From positions 1 to 64,000 of the forward strand of contig JACJYP010000002.1 of assembly GCA_020636045.1 (NCBI GenBank): 64,000 nucleotides of DNA, read 5' to 3'. The position numbers and the translations under genes were made by a program. Below are positions 1 through 7,823 of this stretch, one piece after another; position 1 is the stretch's first letter, and the number at the start of each line of letters is the position of its first letter. This DNA comes from Lewinellaceae bacterium (lineage in GTDB: Bacteria; Bacteroidota; Bacteroidia; Chitinophagales; Saprospiraceae). The notes beneath the pieces are model-generated. The model saw nothing but the letters and a program-made list of their open reading frames with translations. It was not told the DNA's origin and made no database searches.

Positions 1-70
1 TCCTGCTTTTCTCCATATGCAATGATTCCTATCCAAAACTCACGTTTGCTTAATAAGCCGGCGCGACGCT

Positions 71-1063
71 TCAAAACTTTCCTTCCAGAAAAGCCAGCAC
101 GTCTTCCAGTGTTTTGTCGGGGCTTTCTTCCTGCGGCCAGTGGCCGGTGTTCTGGTAAATGCGCAGCAGCGAACCGTGGATGCGGCGGTGGAATTCATAC
201 GCATATTCCGGCGACACGCGGGTGTCTTCGGCGCCCCAGAGGATCAGCGTAGGTGTTCGGATGCGCTCCACGATGTCCACAGGCGGGCGGTTGTCGCTCA
301 CGGATGCCCGGTCGTTGAAAGCCTTGCGGTTGCCGGGGCGCAGCAGCAGATCGAAATGCCGGTCGACCAGCGAATCGCTCACCAGGGCGTCGTCGGCAAA
401 CACCTCTTCGAGCATCAGCCGGATGTAGGAGCGGGGCGTGATGCGCAGCATGACGTCGTTGAGCACCGGCGTGCGCGCCAGCCACATCACCCAGGGGGTG
501 CTTTTGGGCTCGAAGCCCGGCGCGTCGAGCAGGATGAGTTTTTCCAGCCGCTCGGGGTTATCGGCGGCGTAGAACCAGGCGATCTGGGCGCCCAGGCCGT
601 TGCCGGCGAGGTTAAACTTTTTCAGGTCCAGCCTGGCGGCCAGGCTGTCGATAAACCCCGCGTACATAAAAGCGCTGTAACTGCCGCGCGGGTGAGGGCC
701 CGTGAGGCCGAAGCCCGGCAGGTCCACGCTGATGACCTTGTATTTCTGCGACAGGGCGCCGGTCCAGCCCGTCCAGGTGTGCAGCGAACTCTGCGCATCG
801 TGCAGCAGCAGGATGGGCGCGCCTTTGCCGCTGATACGGCAATGCACTTCCATGTTGTCGATGAACAGGAACGCAGACTCCGGGTAGGCGTACTTGTCGG
901 CGAGTTCCCTGACGGGAATGTCGTTCCAGCAGTTGCGGTAGAGCCAACTCAGTAACAGCAGGAACAGAAGCCATCGGATCACGCCGCCGACGCTCAGGCT
1001 GCGCAGCCATTTTCGGTTTGTTTGCGGTTGTTCACTGATGTCTTCGTGTAGCGTTTCCTCCAT
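71..1063 (-). CDS. Membrane-anchored alpha/beta-hydrolase-fold protein lacking the nucleophile Ser
   Basis: 330 aa. One hydrophobic segment lies near residues 28-46 (VIRWLLFLLLLSWLY), followed by a single alpha/beta-hydrolase domain, so it is probably an inner-membrane-anchored periplasmic or cytoplasmic enzyme. The acid (WGAEDTRVSP) and His (NTGHWPQEES) of the triad are visible. The nucleophile elbow, normally G-x-S-x-G, reads AGNGLGAQ, so Gly (codon GGC) replaces Ser. The oxyanion region LLLHDAQSS also departs from the usual HGxxxS. The family includes esterases, dehalogenases and C-C hydrolases; without the nucleophile the activity cannot be named and it may be a pseudo-enzyme. The ATG start is followed by an acidic cytosolic-type leader. 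It is a single gene with no obvious operon partner. Confidence 0.85.
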   Translation of the reverse strand: MEETLHEDISEQPQTNRKWLRSLSVGGVIRWLLFLLLLSWLYRNCWNDIPVRELADKYAYPESAFLFIDNMEVHCRISGKGAPILLLHDAQSSLHTWTGWTGALSQKYKVISVDLPGFGLTGPHPRGSYSAFMYAGFIDSLAARLDLKKFNLAGNGLGAQIAWFYAADNPERLEKLILLDAPGFEPKSTPWVMWLARTPVLNDVMLRITPRSYIRLMLEEVFADDALVSDSLVDRHFDLLLRPGNRKAFNDRASVSDNRPPVDIVERIRTPTLILWGAEDTRVSPEYAYEFHRRIHGSLLRIYQNTGHWPQEESPDKTLEDVLAFLEGKF

Positions 1064-1077
1064 AGGCAGCCGGATCG

Positions 1078-1165
1078 TGTTGGAAATTGGAAATTATGAA
1101 ACTTGAAATTGGAAATTGCGAAACTGGAAGTTATGAAACTTGAAATTGAGGACTGGATATTGATT
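1078..1165. repeat. Low-complexity GGAAATTGAAACTT-type repeat
   Basis: Intergenic stretch made of degenerate iterations of words such as TTGGAAATTGGAAATT and ATGAAACTTGAAATTG. A second, longer block of the same family lies at about 11650-11775. The rest of 1064-1320 shows no gene. Confidence 0.6.
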
Positions 1166-1320
1166 TTGCTGTTGGCGCAAATCGGCGATTTTTTCAGCCC
1201 GTGATTAGAAACGGTTAAAACCGTTGTTAATGAGCAAGTTTGTTCTTTCCCGCGATTGAAATCGCGTGTTGAATATGGTGTTATTGGTCCTTGTTCTAAA
1301 TTTCCGGTTTTACAATCTAT

Positions 1321-1836
1321 TTATCGTTCGTTGCGCAGCAGGGCGGCCAGTCCGGCGGACAGCGCAAAACCGCCCAGCGCGCCGAAGCCCATGCGCAGGA
1401 AGACGTGCCCGAGCGGCAACGACATGCCCGTTTTTTCGAGGTATTGTATCTGCTCACGCAACTGGTTGGCCTGCTCGGGATCCCCGGGACCCGCTTCCAG
1501 TTGCGCCTTGAAATATTCCAGTTGCGCCGCAGTTTCCAGTTGCAGCAATTCCGGGTCGGCGAGGTGCAGGCTGTAGTAAAAGAGCCAGTAGCACAGGTTG
1601 ATCAGCAAAAAAACGACGAATGGCGTGCGCAGGATCTCGCGAAAGTCGCGCTGCGTGCCGTTGGCTGCGCAATCCTCTTTTGCGGCGCGGTACATGAACA
1701 GCAGGTAAATGCCCATGCCCGCCCATTGCAGCCAGGGGTTGAGGAACAATTCCTTGCGCGCGACGTACAGCAGCGCATAGTAGAACACGGCCACCACGCC
1801 GCCCAGCAAACCGTATCTGACACCGGTGTTTTTCAT
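1321..1836 (-). CDS. DUF4199 family membrane protein
   Basis: 171 aa with four hydrophobic segments (about residues 8-26, 36-50, 73-92 and 147-166) and a soluble, Glu/Gln-rich stretch (LETAAQLEYFKAQLEAG...) before the last one. This is the arrangement of the DUF4199 family, common in Bacteroidota and of unknown function. A second DUF4199 gene lies just upstream on the same strand, but a hairpin terminator separates them, so they are probably transcribed independently. The family assignment rests on the general look of the protein and on the neighbour; no function is proposed. Confidence 0.75.
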   Translation of the reverse strand: MKNTGVRYGLLGGVVAVFYYALLYVARKELFLNPWLQWAGMGIYLLFMYRAAKEDCAANGTQRDFREILRTPFVVFLLINLCYWLFYYSLHLADPELLQLETAAQLEYFKAQLEAGPGDPEQANQLREQIQYLEKTGMSLPLGHVFLRMGFGALGGFALSAGLAALLRNER

Positions 1837-1924
1837 TCTGCGAGGACAAGATAAGATGCCGCTGCGATGCTGCGGCGAAAAACGATGTATTTAAGTATTC
1901 ATCGTGGTGAAATGGGTGACACAA

Positions 1925-1955
1925 AAAACGCCCTGCCGTACGGGCAAGGCGTTTT
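1925..1955 (-). terminator. Intrinsic terminator downstream of the second DUF4199 gene
   Basis: On the minus strand AAAACGCC pairs with GGCGTTTT around a GC-rich loop, and the stem runs into TTTTTTG. It lies 44 nt after the stop codon of the gene at 1999-2568, so it should end that transcript before the next DUF4199 gene. Confidence 0.75.
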
Positions 1956-1998
1956 GGCCTGGCAAAAATAATCCAAAGAATCGGATGCAGGCGCCTGT

Positions 1999-2568
1999 TT
2001 ATACGATGGGCCGCTCGCGTTTCATCACTGCGCCAGCGATCAGGCTGATGATCAGCGCGAAGATCACGCCGACCACGACCTGCATGACGGCCATGGACAC
2101 CGGGTTTGTAAACATGCCCGACATGTTGGCGGCCATTTCGATCTGCTCTTCGCTCATGCCCTGCCGCGCCCATTCTTCCTGCATGGCGCTGAGCATCTGC
2201 TCCTTGAAGCCGGGGTTGATCACGGTCATGTATAACAGGGAAAATACGGCGCCGATCACACCGGCTACCAGGCCCGTCAGGGTGCCGAGGCCCACGCAAC
2301 GGCCGAAGCCGATATATCCGCCCAACTGCTGGTCGCGGTCGGTTTTGATGGCCGTGGTGATCGCCCAGATGGCTACGCCCAGGCCGACGAGGCTGTACAC
2401 ATACTTGATGCTGCCGGTGGTGGGCAGGGAGGGATCGGTGTTGGTCAGGTACGCGACAAGCGTCATCAATATGCTCGCGCCGCCCCAGATGCCGCCGTAA
2501 CGGACCGCGAGGGGGCGATAGGGCACATTTGCCGGATCGGGCGCCGTGCTTTGGTTGAGATTGTCCAT
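1999..2568 (-). CDS. DUF4199 family membrane protein
   Basis: 189 aa. Hydrophobic segments lie at about residues 27-45, 53-72, 90-112 and 150-178, with a central soluble helix (EQMLSAMQEEWARQGMSEEQIEMAANM). The layout is that of DUF4199 proteins, which are four-helix membrane proteins of unknown role found mostly in Bacteroidota. The N-terminus (about 25 aa, Pro-rich) is cytosolic-looking. It is a paralogue of the neighbour at 1321-1836 in architecture, with low visible identity, and has its own terminator downstream. The ATG at 2568 is the only sensible start. Confidence 0.8.
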   Translation of the reverse strand: MDNLNQSTAPDPANVPYRPLAVRYGGIWGGASILMTLVAYLTNTDPSLPTTGSIKYVYSLVGLGVAIWAITTAIKTDRDQQLGGYIGFGRCVGLGTLTGLVAGVIGAVFSLLYMTVINPGFKEQMLSAMQEEWARQGMSEEQIEMAANMSGMFTNPVSMAVMQVVVGVIFALIISLIAGAVMKRERPIV

Positions 2569-2764
2569 AAATGTTCTTTTTGGTGAAAGATTGATTTCGG
2601 GACGAAAACTACAACGGAATAGCGTTTCAAGGCTTTATTTCCTACCATTTTATCGAAATTACCGACAAAAAAACACACGACCGCCGCAATTGCCGAACTT
2701 TGTGAACCTAAAACGGTTTGATGATACCGTCCCGCCTTCGATGAATCAAAGGCGGGCAAACCGC

Positions 2765-2815
2765 AAGCCGTCTACCGTCCACCGTAAGCCGTCCACCGTC
2801 TACTGTCCACCGTTT
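2765..2815. repeat. CCGTCTACCGTCCACCGT-type low-complexity repeat
   Basis: Degenerate iterations of CCGTCTACCGTCCACCGTAA directly upstream of the ABC exporter start. The same family recurs at about 22080-22143 and, in reverse complement, at 22791-22818 and 24648-24690. Function unknown; it may form short hairpins or be neutral repetitive DNA. Confidence 0.7.
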
Positions 2816-2820
2816 TTTAA

Positions 2821-4596
2821 ATGCCCGACACACAAAAATTCAATTTTCCGCTGTTTCGCCAGGTCATGACCATGGTGAGGCCGTACAAGCGGACTTTTTA
2901 CTTTACCGCACTGCTCACGCTGATCCTGGCGCCGCTGGCGATCCTGCGCCCGAAACTGCTGCAGATCATGGTGGATGATTATGTTTTTCAGGGCGACGTG
3001 CACGGCATGACTCTGCTGGCCTGCGCCATCCTGGGCGCGCTGCTGCTGGAAGTGCTGATGCGCTATTTTTTCCTCTACTACGCCGACTGGATCGGGCAGG
3101 CGACGATCCGCGACCTGCGGGTGCGGGTGTTTCGGCACGTGACGGGGCTGCACCTCAATTATTTTGACAAAACGCCCATCGGGCAAAGCACGACGCGCAC
3201 GATCAACGACATCGAGGCCATCAATACGATCTTTTCGGAAGGCAGCATCACCATTCTCGCCGACCTGATGACGCTGACGGCCGTGCTGTTCATCATGTTC
3301 TATACCTCCTGGAAACTGACCCTGGTGGTGCTGGTGGTGTTTCCCCTGCTCATCTGGGGCAGTTACAAATTCAAGGAGAGCGTGCGGAAGAGTTATGAAA
3401 AGGTGCGCAACCACATCGCCACCATGAACGCATTCCTGCAGGAGCGCATCACCGGCATGCGGATCGTGCAGATCTTCAACGCCGAAGCGCGCGAAGCGGA
3501 AAAATTCCGCCAGATCAACCGCGACTACACCTCCGCCAACCTGCGGTCCATCCTCGCCTACGCGATCTTTTTCCCGGTGGTGGACATCATCTCGGCGCTC
3601 TCGCTGGGCCTGATGGTGTGGTACGGCGCGCGCGGGGTGTTGTCAGAGGAAGTGACGGTCGGCGTGCTCGTGGCTTTCCCGCTCTACATTTCCATGCTGT
3701 ACCGCCCGATCCGGATGCTGGCAGACAAATTCAATACCCTGCAAATGGGCCTGATCGCCGCAGAACGCGTATTCAAATTGCTGGAAACGGAAGAGCGGAT
3801 ACAAAATACCGGCGATTATGCACCGGAGCGCCTGAAAGGAAAAGTCGAATTCGACGACGTGCGGTTTTCCTACAGCGGCGACCTGGAGGGCGACCCCATC
3901 CTGCGCGGCGTTTCCTTTACCATACGGCCCGGCGAGACGCTGGCCATCGTGGGCAGCACGGGCAGCGGCAAAACGACGATCATCAGCCTGCTCAGCCGCT
4001 TTTACGACGTTCAGGAGGGCAGGGTCCTCATCGACGACCGCGACCAGCGCGATTACGATGTGTTCGCCCTGCGCCGCCGCATCGCCGTGGTGTTGCAGGA
4101 CGTGTTCCTGTTTTCCGGCACGGTGCTGGAAAACATCACCCTGCGCGACGCGGACATTTCCGAAGCGGAAGTGATAGAAGCCGCCAAAATGATCGGCGCA
4201 CACCGTTTTATCGAAAAACTGCCGGGCGGCTACCACTACCAGGTGCGGGAGCGCGGCGCCACGCTGTCGATGGGGCAGCGCCAGTTGATCTCCTTCGTCA
4301 GGGCCCTGGTGTTCAATCCCGATATCCTGATCCTCGACGAGGCCACCTCTTCGATCGACCCCGAATCGGAGGCCGTGATCCAGCACGCCATCGAAACGCT
4401 GATCGCCAAACGCACCAGCATCATCATCGCGCACCGGCTCTCCACCATCCGCCACGCCAACAACGTCATGGTGCTGGACAAGGGCAAAGTGGTGGAATTC
4501 GGCTCGCACGACACCCTGCTCGAGATCGAAGACGGAAAATACCGCGAATTGTACGAAAAGCAGTTCGTGCAGGTGTCAAACGAATGGCGGCCATGA
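2821..4596 (+). CDS. ABC exporter (MsbA/MDR-type half-transporter)
   Basis: 591 aa, with a six-helix transmembrane domain (about residues 1-325) fused to a nucleotide-binding domain (about 340-580). Walker A is GSTGSGKTTI, the Q-loop VLQDVFLFSGTVLEN, the signature LSMGQRQL (Met for the usual Gly at the third position), Walker B ILILDEATSSID and the H-switch IIIAHRLSTI. Such half-transporters dimerise in the inner membrane and export lipids, drugs or peptides; the substrate cannot be read from sequence. It is a lone exporter gene, translationally coupled (ATGA overlap) to a HEAT-like gene. An imperfect -7 box (GAACTTTG, 2695-2702) lies upstream. The ATG at 2821 follows directly after TTTTTTAA. 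Confidence 0.93.
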   Translation: MPDTQKFNFPLFRQVMTMVRPYKRTFYFTALLTLILAPLAILRPKLLQIMVDDYVFQGDVHGMTLLACAILGALLLEVLMRYFFLYYADWIGQATIRDLRVRVFRHVTGLHLNYFDKTPIGQSTTRTINDIEAINTIFSEGSITILADLMTLTAVLFIMFYTSWKLTLVVLVVFPLLIWGSYKFKESVRKSYEKVRNHIATMNAFLQERITGMRIVQIFNAEAREAEKFRQINRDYTSANLRSILAYAIFFPVVDIISALSLGLMVWYGARGVLSEEVTVGVLVAFPLYISMLYRPIRMLADKFNTLQMGLIAAERVFKLLETEERIQNTGDYAPERLKGKVEFDDVRFSYSGDLEGDPILRGVSFTIRPGETLAIVGSTGSGKTTIISLLSRFYDVQEGRVLIDDRDQRDYDVFALRRRIAVVLQDVFLFSGTVLENITLRDADISEAEVIEAAKMIGAHRFIEKLPGGYHYQVRERGATLSMGQRQLISFVRALVFNPDILILDEATSSIDPESEAVIQHAIETLIAKRTSIIIAHRLSTIRHANNVMVLDKGKVVEFGSHDTLLEIEDGKYRELYEKQFVQVSNEWRP

Positions 4597-5213
4597 GCGT
4601 TCTGGAAAAACTCGCGTCGGCGCTGGGGCGCCGCGACGAAGCGCCCAATGTAGCGCTGGCAACTGCCCTCGCGGCATCCGGCGATACGGCCGCGATCGAA
4701 GAACTGGTCGAAGGACTTTCTGCGCGCGACAAAAACATCCAGAGCGACTGCATCAAGGTGCTGTACGAGATCGGCGAGCGCAAAGCAGGGCTGATTGCTC
4801 CTTTCAAGGAAATTTTTGCGGGGCTGCTCGGCAGCAAAAACAACAGGCTGGCCTGGGGCGCCATGACGGCGCTGGATGCCATTGCCGGGGTCGACCCGCA
4901 GGGCATTCACCCTTATTTGCCTGCGATCGTCGACGCTGCCGACACGGGTTCCGTGATCACGCGCGACCACGCAGTGGGTATCCTGATCAAATTGTATGCG
5001 GTGGATGTGTATGCCGACGATTGCTTCGCCCTGCTGAGCGAGCAACTGTCAAAATGCCCCGTCAACCAGTTGCCGATGTACGCGGAAATGGCGCTGCCGG
5101 CGATCCGCCCACAGCACAAGGCGCAGTTTGCCGCTACTCTGCAAAGCAGGCTGAGCGAAATCGAGAAGGCGTCCAAACGGACGCGGGTGGAGAAGGTGAT
5201 CAGGAAAATTTAG
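4593..5213 (+). CDS. HEAT-repeat-like helical protein
   Basis: 206 aa if translation begins at the ATG that overlaps the ABC exporter stop (ATGA, 4593-4596). An in-frame ATG at 4584 would add three residues. The sequence is a series of helical pairs (IEELVEGLSARDKNIQSDCI, NRLAWGAMTALDAIA, ITRDHAVGILIKLYA) typical of HEAT/ARM-like scaffolds. No catalytic motif, signal peptide or membrane segment is visible, so it is probably cytoplasmic. The overlap suggests coupled expression with the exporter, perhaps as an accessory factor; that link is inference. The reading frame stays open far upstream inside the exporter, but that part is a shadow. Confidence 0.8.
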   Translation: MSVLEKLASALGRRDEAPNVALATALAASGDTAAIEELVEGLSARDKNIQSDCIKVLYEIGERKAGLIAPFKEIFAGLLGSKNNRLAWGAMTALDAIAGVDPQGIHPYLPAIVDAADTGSVITRDHAVGILIKLYAVDVYADDCFALLSEQLSKCPVNQLPMYAEMALPAIRPQHKAQFAATLQSRLSEIEKASKRTRVEKVIRKI

Positions 5214-5217
5214 CTGC

Positions 5218-5742
5218 TTATTCTTTCGGCTTTTTATACACGGGCACCGTAGAACACGGCTCGCCGAACATGATGCTTTGCGCCACCGACGCCAGCCTGC
5301 GCGTGATTTCGAGGTATGCCGAGGGCGGCACGGGTTTGTCGCTGCAGCCCTTCACGACGATGCGTTTGCCTTCGTAGTCGCCGAGGTCCATTGCCGCCAG
5401 TTTTTTCAGAAAAGCCAGTTCCACGAATTGCTCCGGCGCAGCCTGAATGATATCAGAGGCATAGGGCGCCGCGGAAGTGGCCACCAGCATGTAAGCCCAC
5501 ATGGGAATGATGGCGTCGGCTGAGCAAAACACGGCGAGGTTTTTTTCCGCGTACTGCTCCCAGTCGTGCGCTTTGAGCGCTTCGCGGAAATCCTTTTCCT
5601 TCAGGATCATTTCCATGAACAGGTAGTCCTTCAGGTCGAAACCGACGATGTCGCCGGCCGGGTACAGCATTTCCAGGTCAATGGTGACGAGGTTGCTGGC
5701 GGCGACCCGGTTGACGAGCGGTTGTTCGGTTGCTGGATTCAT
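5218..5742 (-). CDS. DUF2480 family protein
   Basis: 174 aa, soluble, without signal peptide. The N-terminus (NRVAASNLVTIDLEMLYP...GFDLKDYLFMEMILKEKDFREALKAHDW) and the segment CSADAIIPMWAYMLVAT match my recollection of the Bacteroidota-specific DUF2480 family, whose function is unknown. It lies 12 nt downstream of scpB on the same strand and is probably cotranscribed with it. It ends convergently 4 nt from the HEAT-like gene. The product is likely a cytoplasmic housekeeping protein, since the family is widely conserved in the phylum (inference). Confidence 0.8.
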   Translation of the reverse strand: MNPATEQPLVNRVAASNLVTIDLEMLYPAGDIVGFDLKDYLFMEMILKEKDFREALKAHDWEQYAEKNLAVFCSADAIIPMWAYMLVATSAAPYASDIIQAAPEQFVELAFLKKLAAMDLGDYEGKRIVVKGCSDKPVPPSAYLEITRRLASVAQSIMFGEPCSTVPVYKKPKE

Positions 5743-5754
5743 ATACGGCCTGTT

Positions 5755-6336
5755 TTACGGCTCCGGCGCCGGGGTGAATTCTTCGATGTTGGGCGCTTCG
5801 CCCACGGTATTTTCTATTTCCTTGAAATCTTTCGGTTTGGGCAGGTCGGCCAGGCTTTTGATGCCCAGGTAGTCCATAAACTTGTCGGAAGTGGCGTACA
5901 GGAGCGGACGGCCCGGCCCTTCGCTGCGCCCGGTAATGATAACAAGTTCTTTTTCCAAAAGTTTCTGCAGGGCGTAGTCGCAGTTGACCCCGCGGATCTC
6001 CTCCAGTTCGGGTTTGCTGACGGGTTGTTTGTACGCGATCAGCGCCAGGGTCTCCAGCGCCGCCTGCGAAAGGCGTTTTTTGGTGGTCTGTTTTAGGTAG
6101 ACGGCGATGGTGTGATGGTAGGCGCCTTTGGTCATGAACTGGTACCCGCCGGCGATCTCCACCAGTTCGAAGGGGAAGTCGTCGTGCCGGTATTGTTCGG
6201 CAATGTTTTCAAGCGCCTGCGCGACGTCGGTATCCGACACCTCCGTCTGCAGGGATTCCTCCAGTACCGATCTGATGTCGGCAGCGGATACGGGTTGCGG
6301 CGAAGCGAAGATCAGGGCTGCAATATGCTGCTTCAT
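5755..6336 (-). CDS. scpB: Segregation and condensation protein B
   Basis: 193 aa from the ATG at 6336. The reading frame is open further upstream, but the extra 57 residues have no family character and the predicted -7 box sits inside them. ScpB forms the SMC-ScpAB condensin complex that compacts and segregates the chromosome. The two winged-helix domains are visible, including AALIFASPQPVSAADI at the start and the core LAETLALIAYKQPVSKPELEEIRGVN with the RSEGPGRPLLYATSDKFMDYLGI tail typical of ScpB. The C-terminus is acidic and Pro-rich. scpA is not in the window. DUF2480 follows in the same orientation. Confidence 0.92.
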   Translation of the reverse strand: MKQHIAALIFASPQPVSAADIRSVLEESLQTEVSDTDVAQALENIAEQYRHDDFPFELVEIAGGYQFMTKGAYHHTIAVYLKQTTKKRLSQAALETLALIAYKQPVSKPELEEIRGVNCDYALQKLLEKELVIITGRSEGPGRPLLYATSDKFMDYLGIKSLADLPKPKDFKEIENTVGEAPNIEEFTPAPEP

Positions 6337-6340
6337 GGCG

Positions 6341-6348
6341 CAAAGGTA
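6341..6348 (-). promoter_or_regulatory. -7 promoter box of scpB (TACCTTTG)
   Basis: On the minus strand TACCTTTG matches the Bacteroidota -7 consensus TAnnTTTG exactly and ends 4 nt before the scpB ATG. This predicts transcription starting at or next to the start codon. An identical arrangement precedes the TolC-family gene. No clear -33 TTG was identified. Confidence 0.55.
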
Positions 6349-6508
6349 CAATTCCGGCGACAGTCGCGGATTGTGCGCCAGGGTGTTTCTGAAAAATACA
6401 CTTCGGCCTGAAAAGGATTCTTTTGGAACCTGCTCTGCGTGTTTTTTTCGCGCAATAGCGCTGCTATTCCACTCAAAAAGCCACCCAAAAGTGTTTTCCA
6501 GACACACC

Positions 6509-7618
6509 CTAGTATTTTACCGTGATCCCCTGGTAGAGTTCGTTTTTGGGTCCGCGGGCCTCCAGCGTCACCACGGGGTGGTCGTTGACCCAGTACACTT
6601 TCAGCACGCCGAAGTTCTTTTTGACGATCATATCGCCGACGCGGAACTTGTTGGGTTCGCTGGTGCCGCTGCGGATGTGCGTCATGCCGCTGGACGTGAA
6701 GTCGTAGAGCGGGTAGGGCAGGCCCTGCAGGTCCATTTTCGACACCTCCGTCATGTGGCGGTCACCGGAGATGATGAGCAGGTTTTTGGGTTGCGTCCTG
6801 ACGATGAGTTGCAGCAGGCGCTTGCGGGCATTGGGAAAGTTGCCCCATTTTTCATGCCCGTGGTCGTCGGCGATCACCTGTACGCTCGAGCAAAGGATGT
6901 TGAGGTTGGCATCGCTGTTTTTCAGTTCATTCTCCAGCCATCTCCATTGTGCTTCGCCGAGCATATCGCCCGTCATGCTGGGGTAATAGCGCCGGTTGGG
7001 GTTGGGGTCGGGCTGAAGCGTGTCGCGGAAATAGCGGGTATCCATGATGATGAACTTGATCCGCTGCGCGCCTTTGCCAAACGTGTACGACTGGTAGGCG
7101 CCTTCCCGCTTGCGCAGGGGGCTGTTGCGCGGCACGTCGAGAAAGTCCATCAGGCATTTCTTTGCGCCGATCTTCATGGGGTAGTCCTTGCATCCGTCGT
7201 TGATGCCGTAGTCGTGGTCGTCGTACACGCCGATGATCTGTGCCCTGGAGCGCAGTTTCTTGTATCCGGGGTTGGTTTTGAGGCGCTTGTAATGGGCGGC
7301 CAGCGCCCTCATATCGCTGGTGTCGGCGTAAATAATATCGCCCAGCCACACCCAGATATTGGGGTTGTTGGCAATGATGTCGGCCCAGAGGGTCTGCGGC
7401 TTGTCGATCTTGTTGCAGGAGCCGAAGGCGATCACGGCCAGGCTCATGGTGGTGTCAATGGGTTTCGGCTTGTAGGCTTCCTGATCCAGTACTTCCACGT
7501 CTTCGAATTGTACCGGCGCCGACTTCGCCTGAAACTCGTCATCTTGATGTTGGGAGAAGGCCGGTCCGCACAGGAGCATTACCGAAAAGGCTGTTGGGAG
7601 CAATTTTGATTTTTTCAT
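6509..7618 (-). CDS. PhoD-like metallophosphatase, secreted
   Basis: 369 aa from the ATG at 7618, which opens a clear signal peptide (MKKSKLLPTAFSVMLLCGPAFSQ). Upstream in-frame Met codons give a poor leader. The PhoD-like alkaline phosphatase/phosphodiesterase motifs are present in order: IAFGSCNK near residue 58, WVWLGDIIYADT, YDDHDYG with its metal-binding acidic residues and His, and LLIISGDRHMTE. The product probably hydrolyses phosphate esters or diesters in the periplasm or outside the cell. It is divergent from the OmpA/PorE-like gene across a 205-nt intergenic region. The exact substrate is unknown. Confidence 0.87.
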   Translation of the reverse strand: MKKSKLLPTAFSVMLLCGPAFSQHQDDEFQAKSAPVQFEDVEVLDQEAYKPKPIDTTMSLAVIAFGSCNKIDKPQTLWADIIANNPNIWVWLGDIIYADTSDMRALAAHYKRLKTNPGYKKLRSRAQIIGVYDDHDYGINDGCKDYPMKIGAKKCLMDFLDVPRNSPLRKREGAYQSYTFGKGAQRIKFIIMDTRYFRDTLQPDPNPNRRYYPSMTGDMLGEAQWRWLENELKNSDANLNILCSSVQVIADDHGHEKWGNFPNARKRLLQLIVRTQPKNLLIISGDRHMTEVSKMDLQGLPYPLYDFTSSGMTHIRSGTSEPNKFRVGDMIVKKNFGVLKVYWVNDHPVVTLEARGPKNELYQGITVKY

Positions 7619-7823
7619 ACCGGGAATAAAAAATGGGCGTTTCGAACGCGGTGAGTCTGTTTCAAACGACACGGCGGCGAAAATCGTACAAACGAACATT
7701 ATACATTTGGTTAACAGTAAAAAAATCATCGACGAACGCATTTTTTTAAAAAATAAGCGCAGGCAACCATCACTACGTTCCGTTCGCCACTATTTTTACC
7801 AAAACAAATTTGCACAACGAAGC

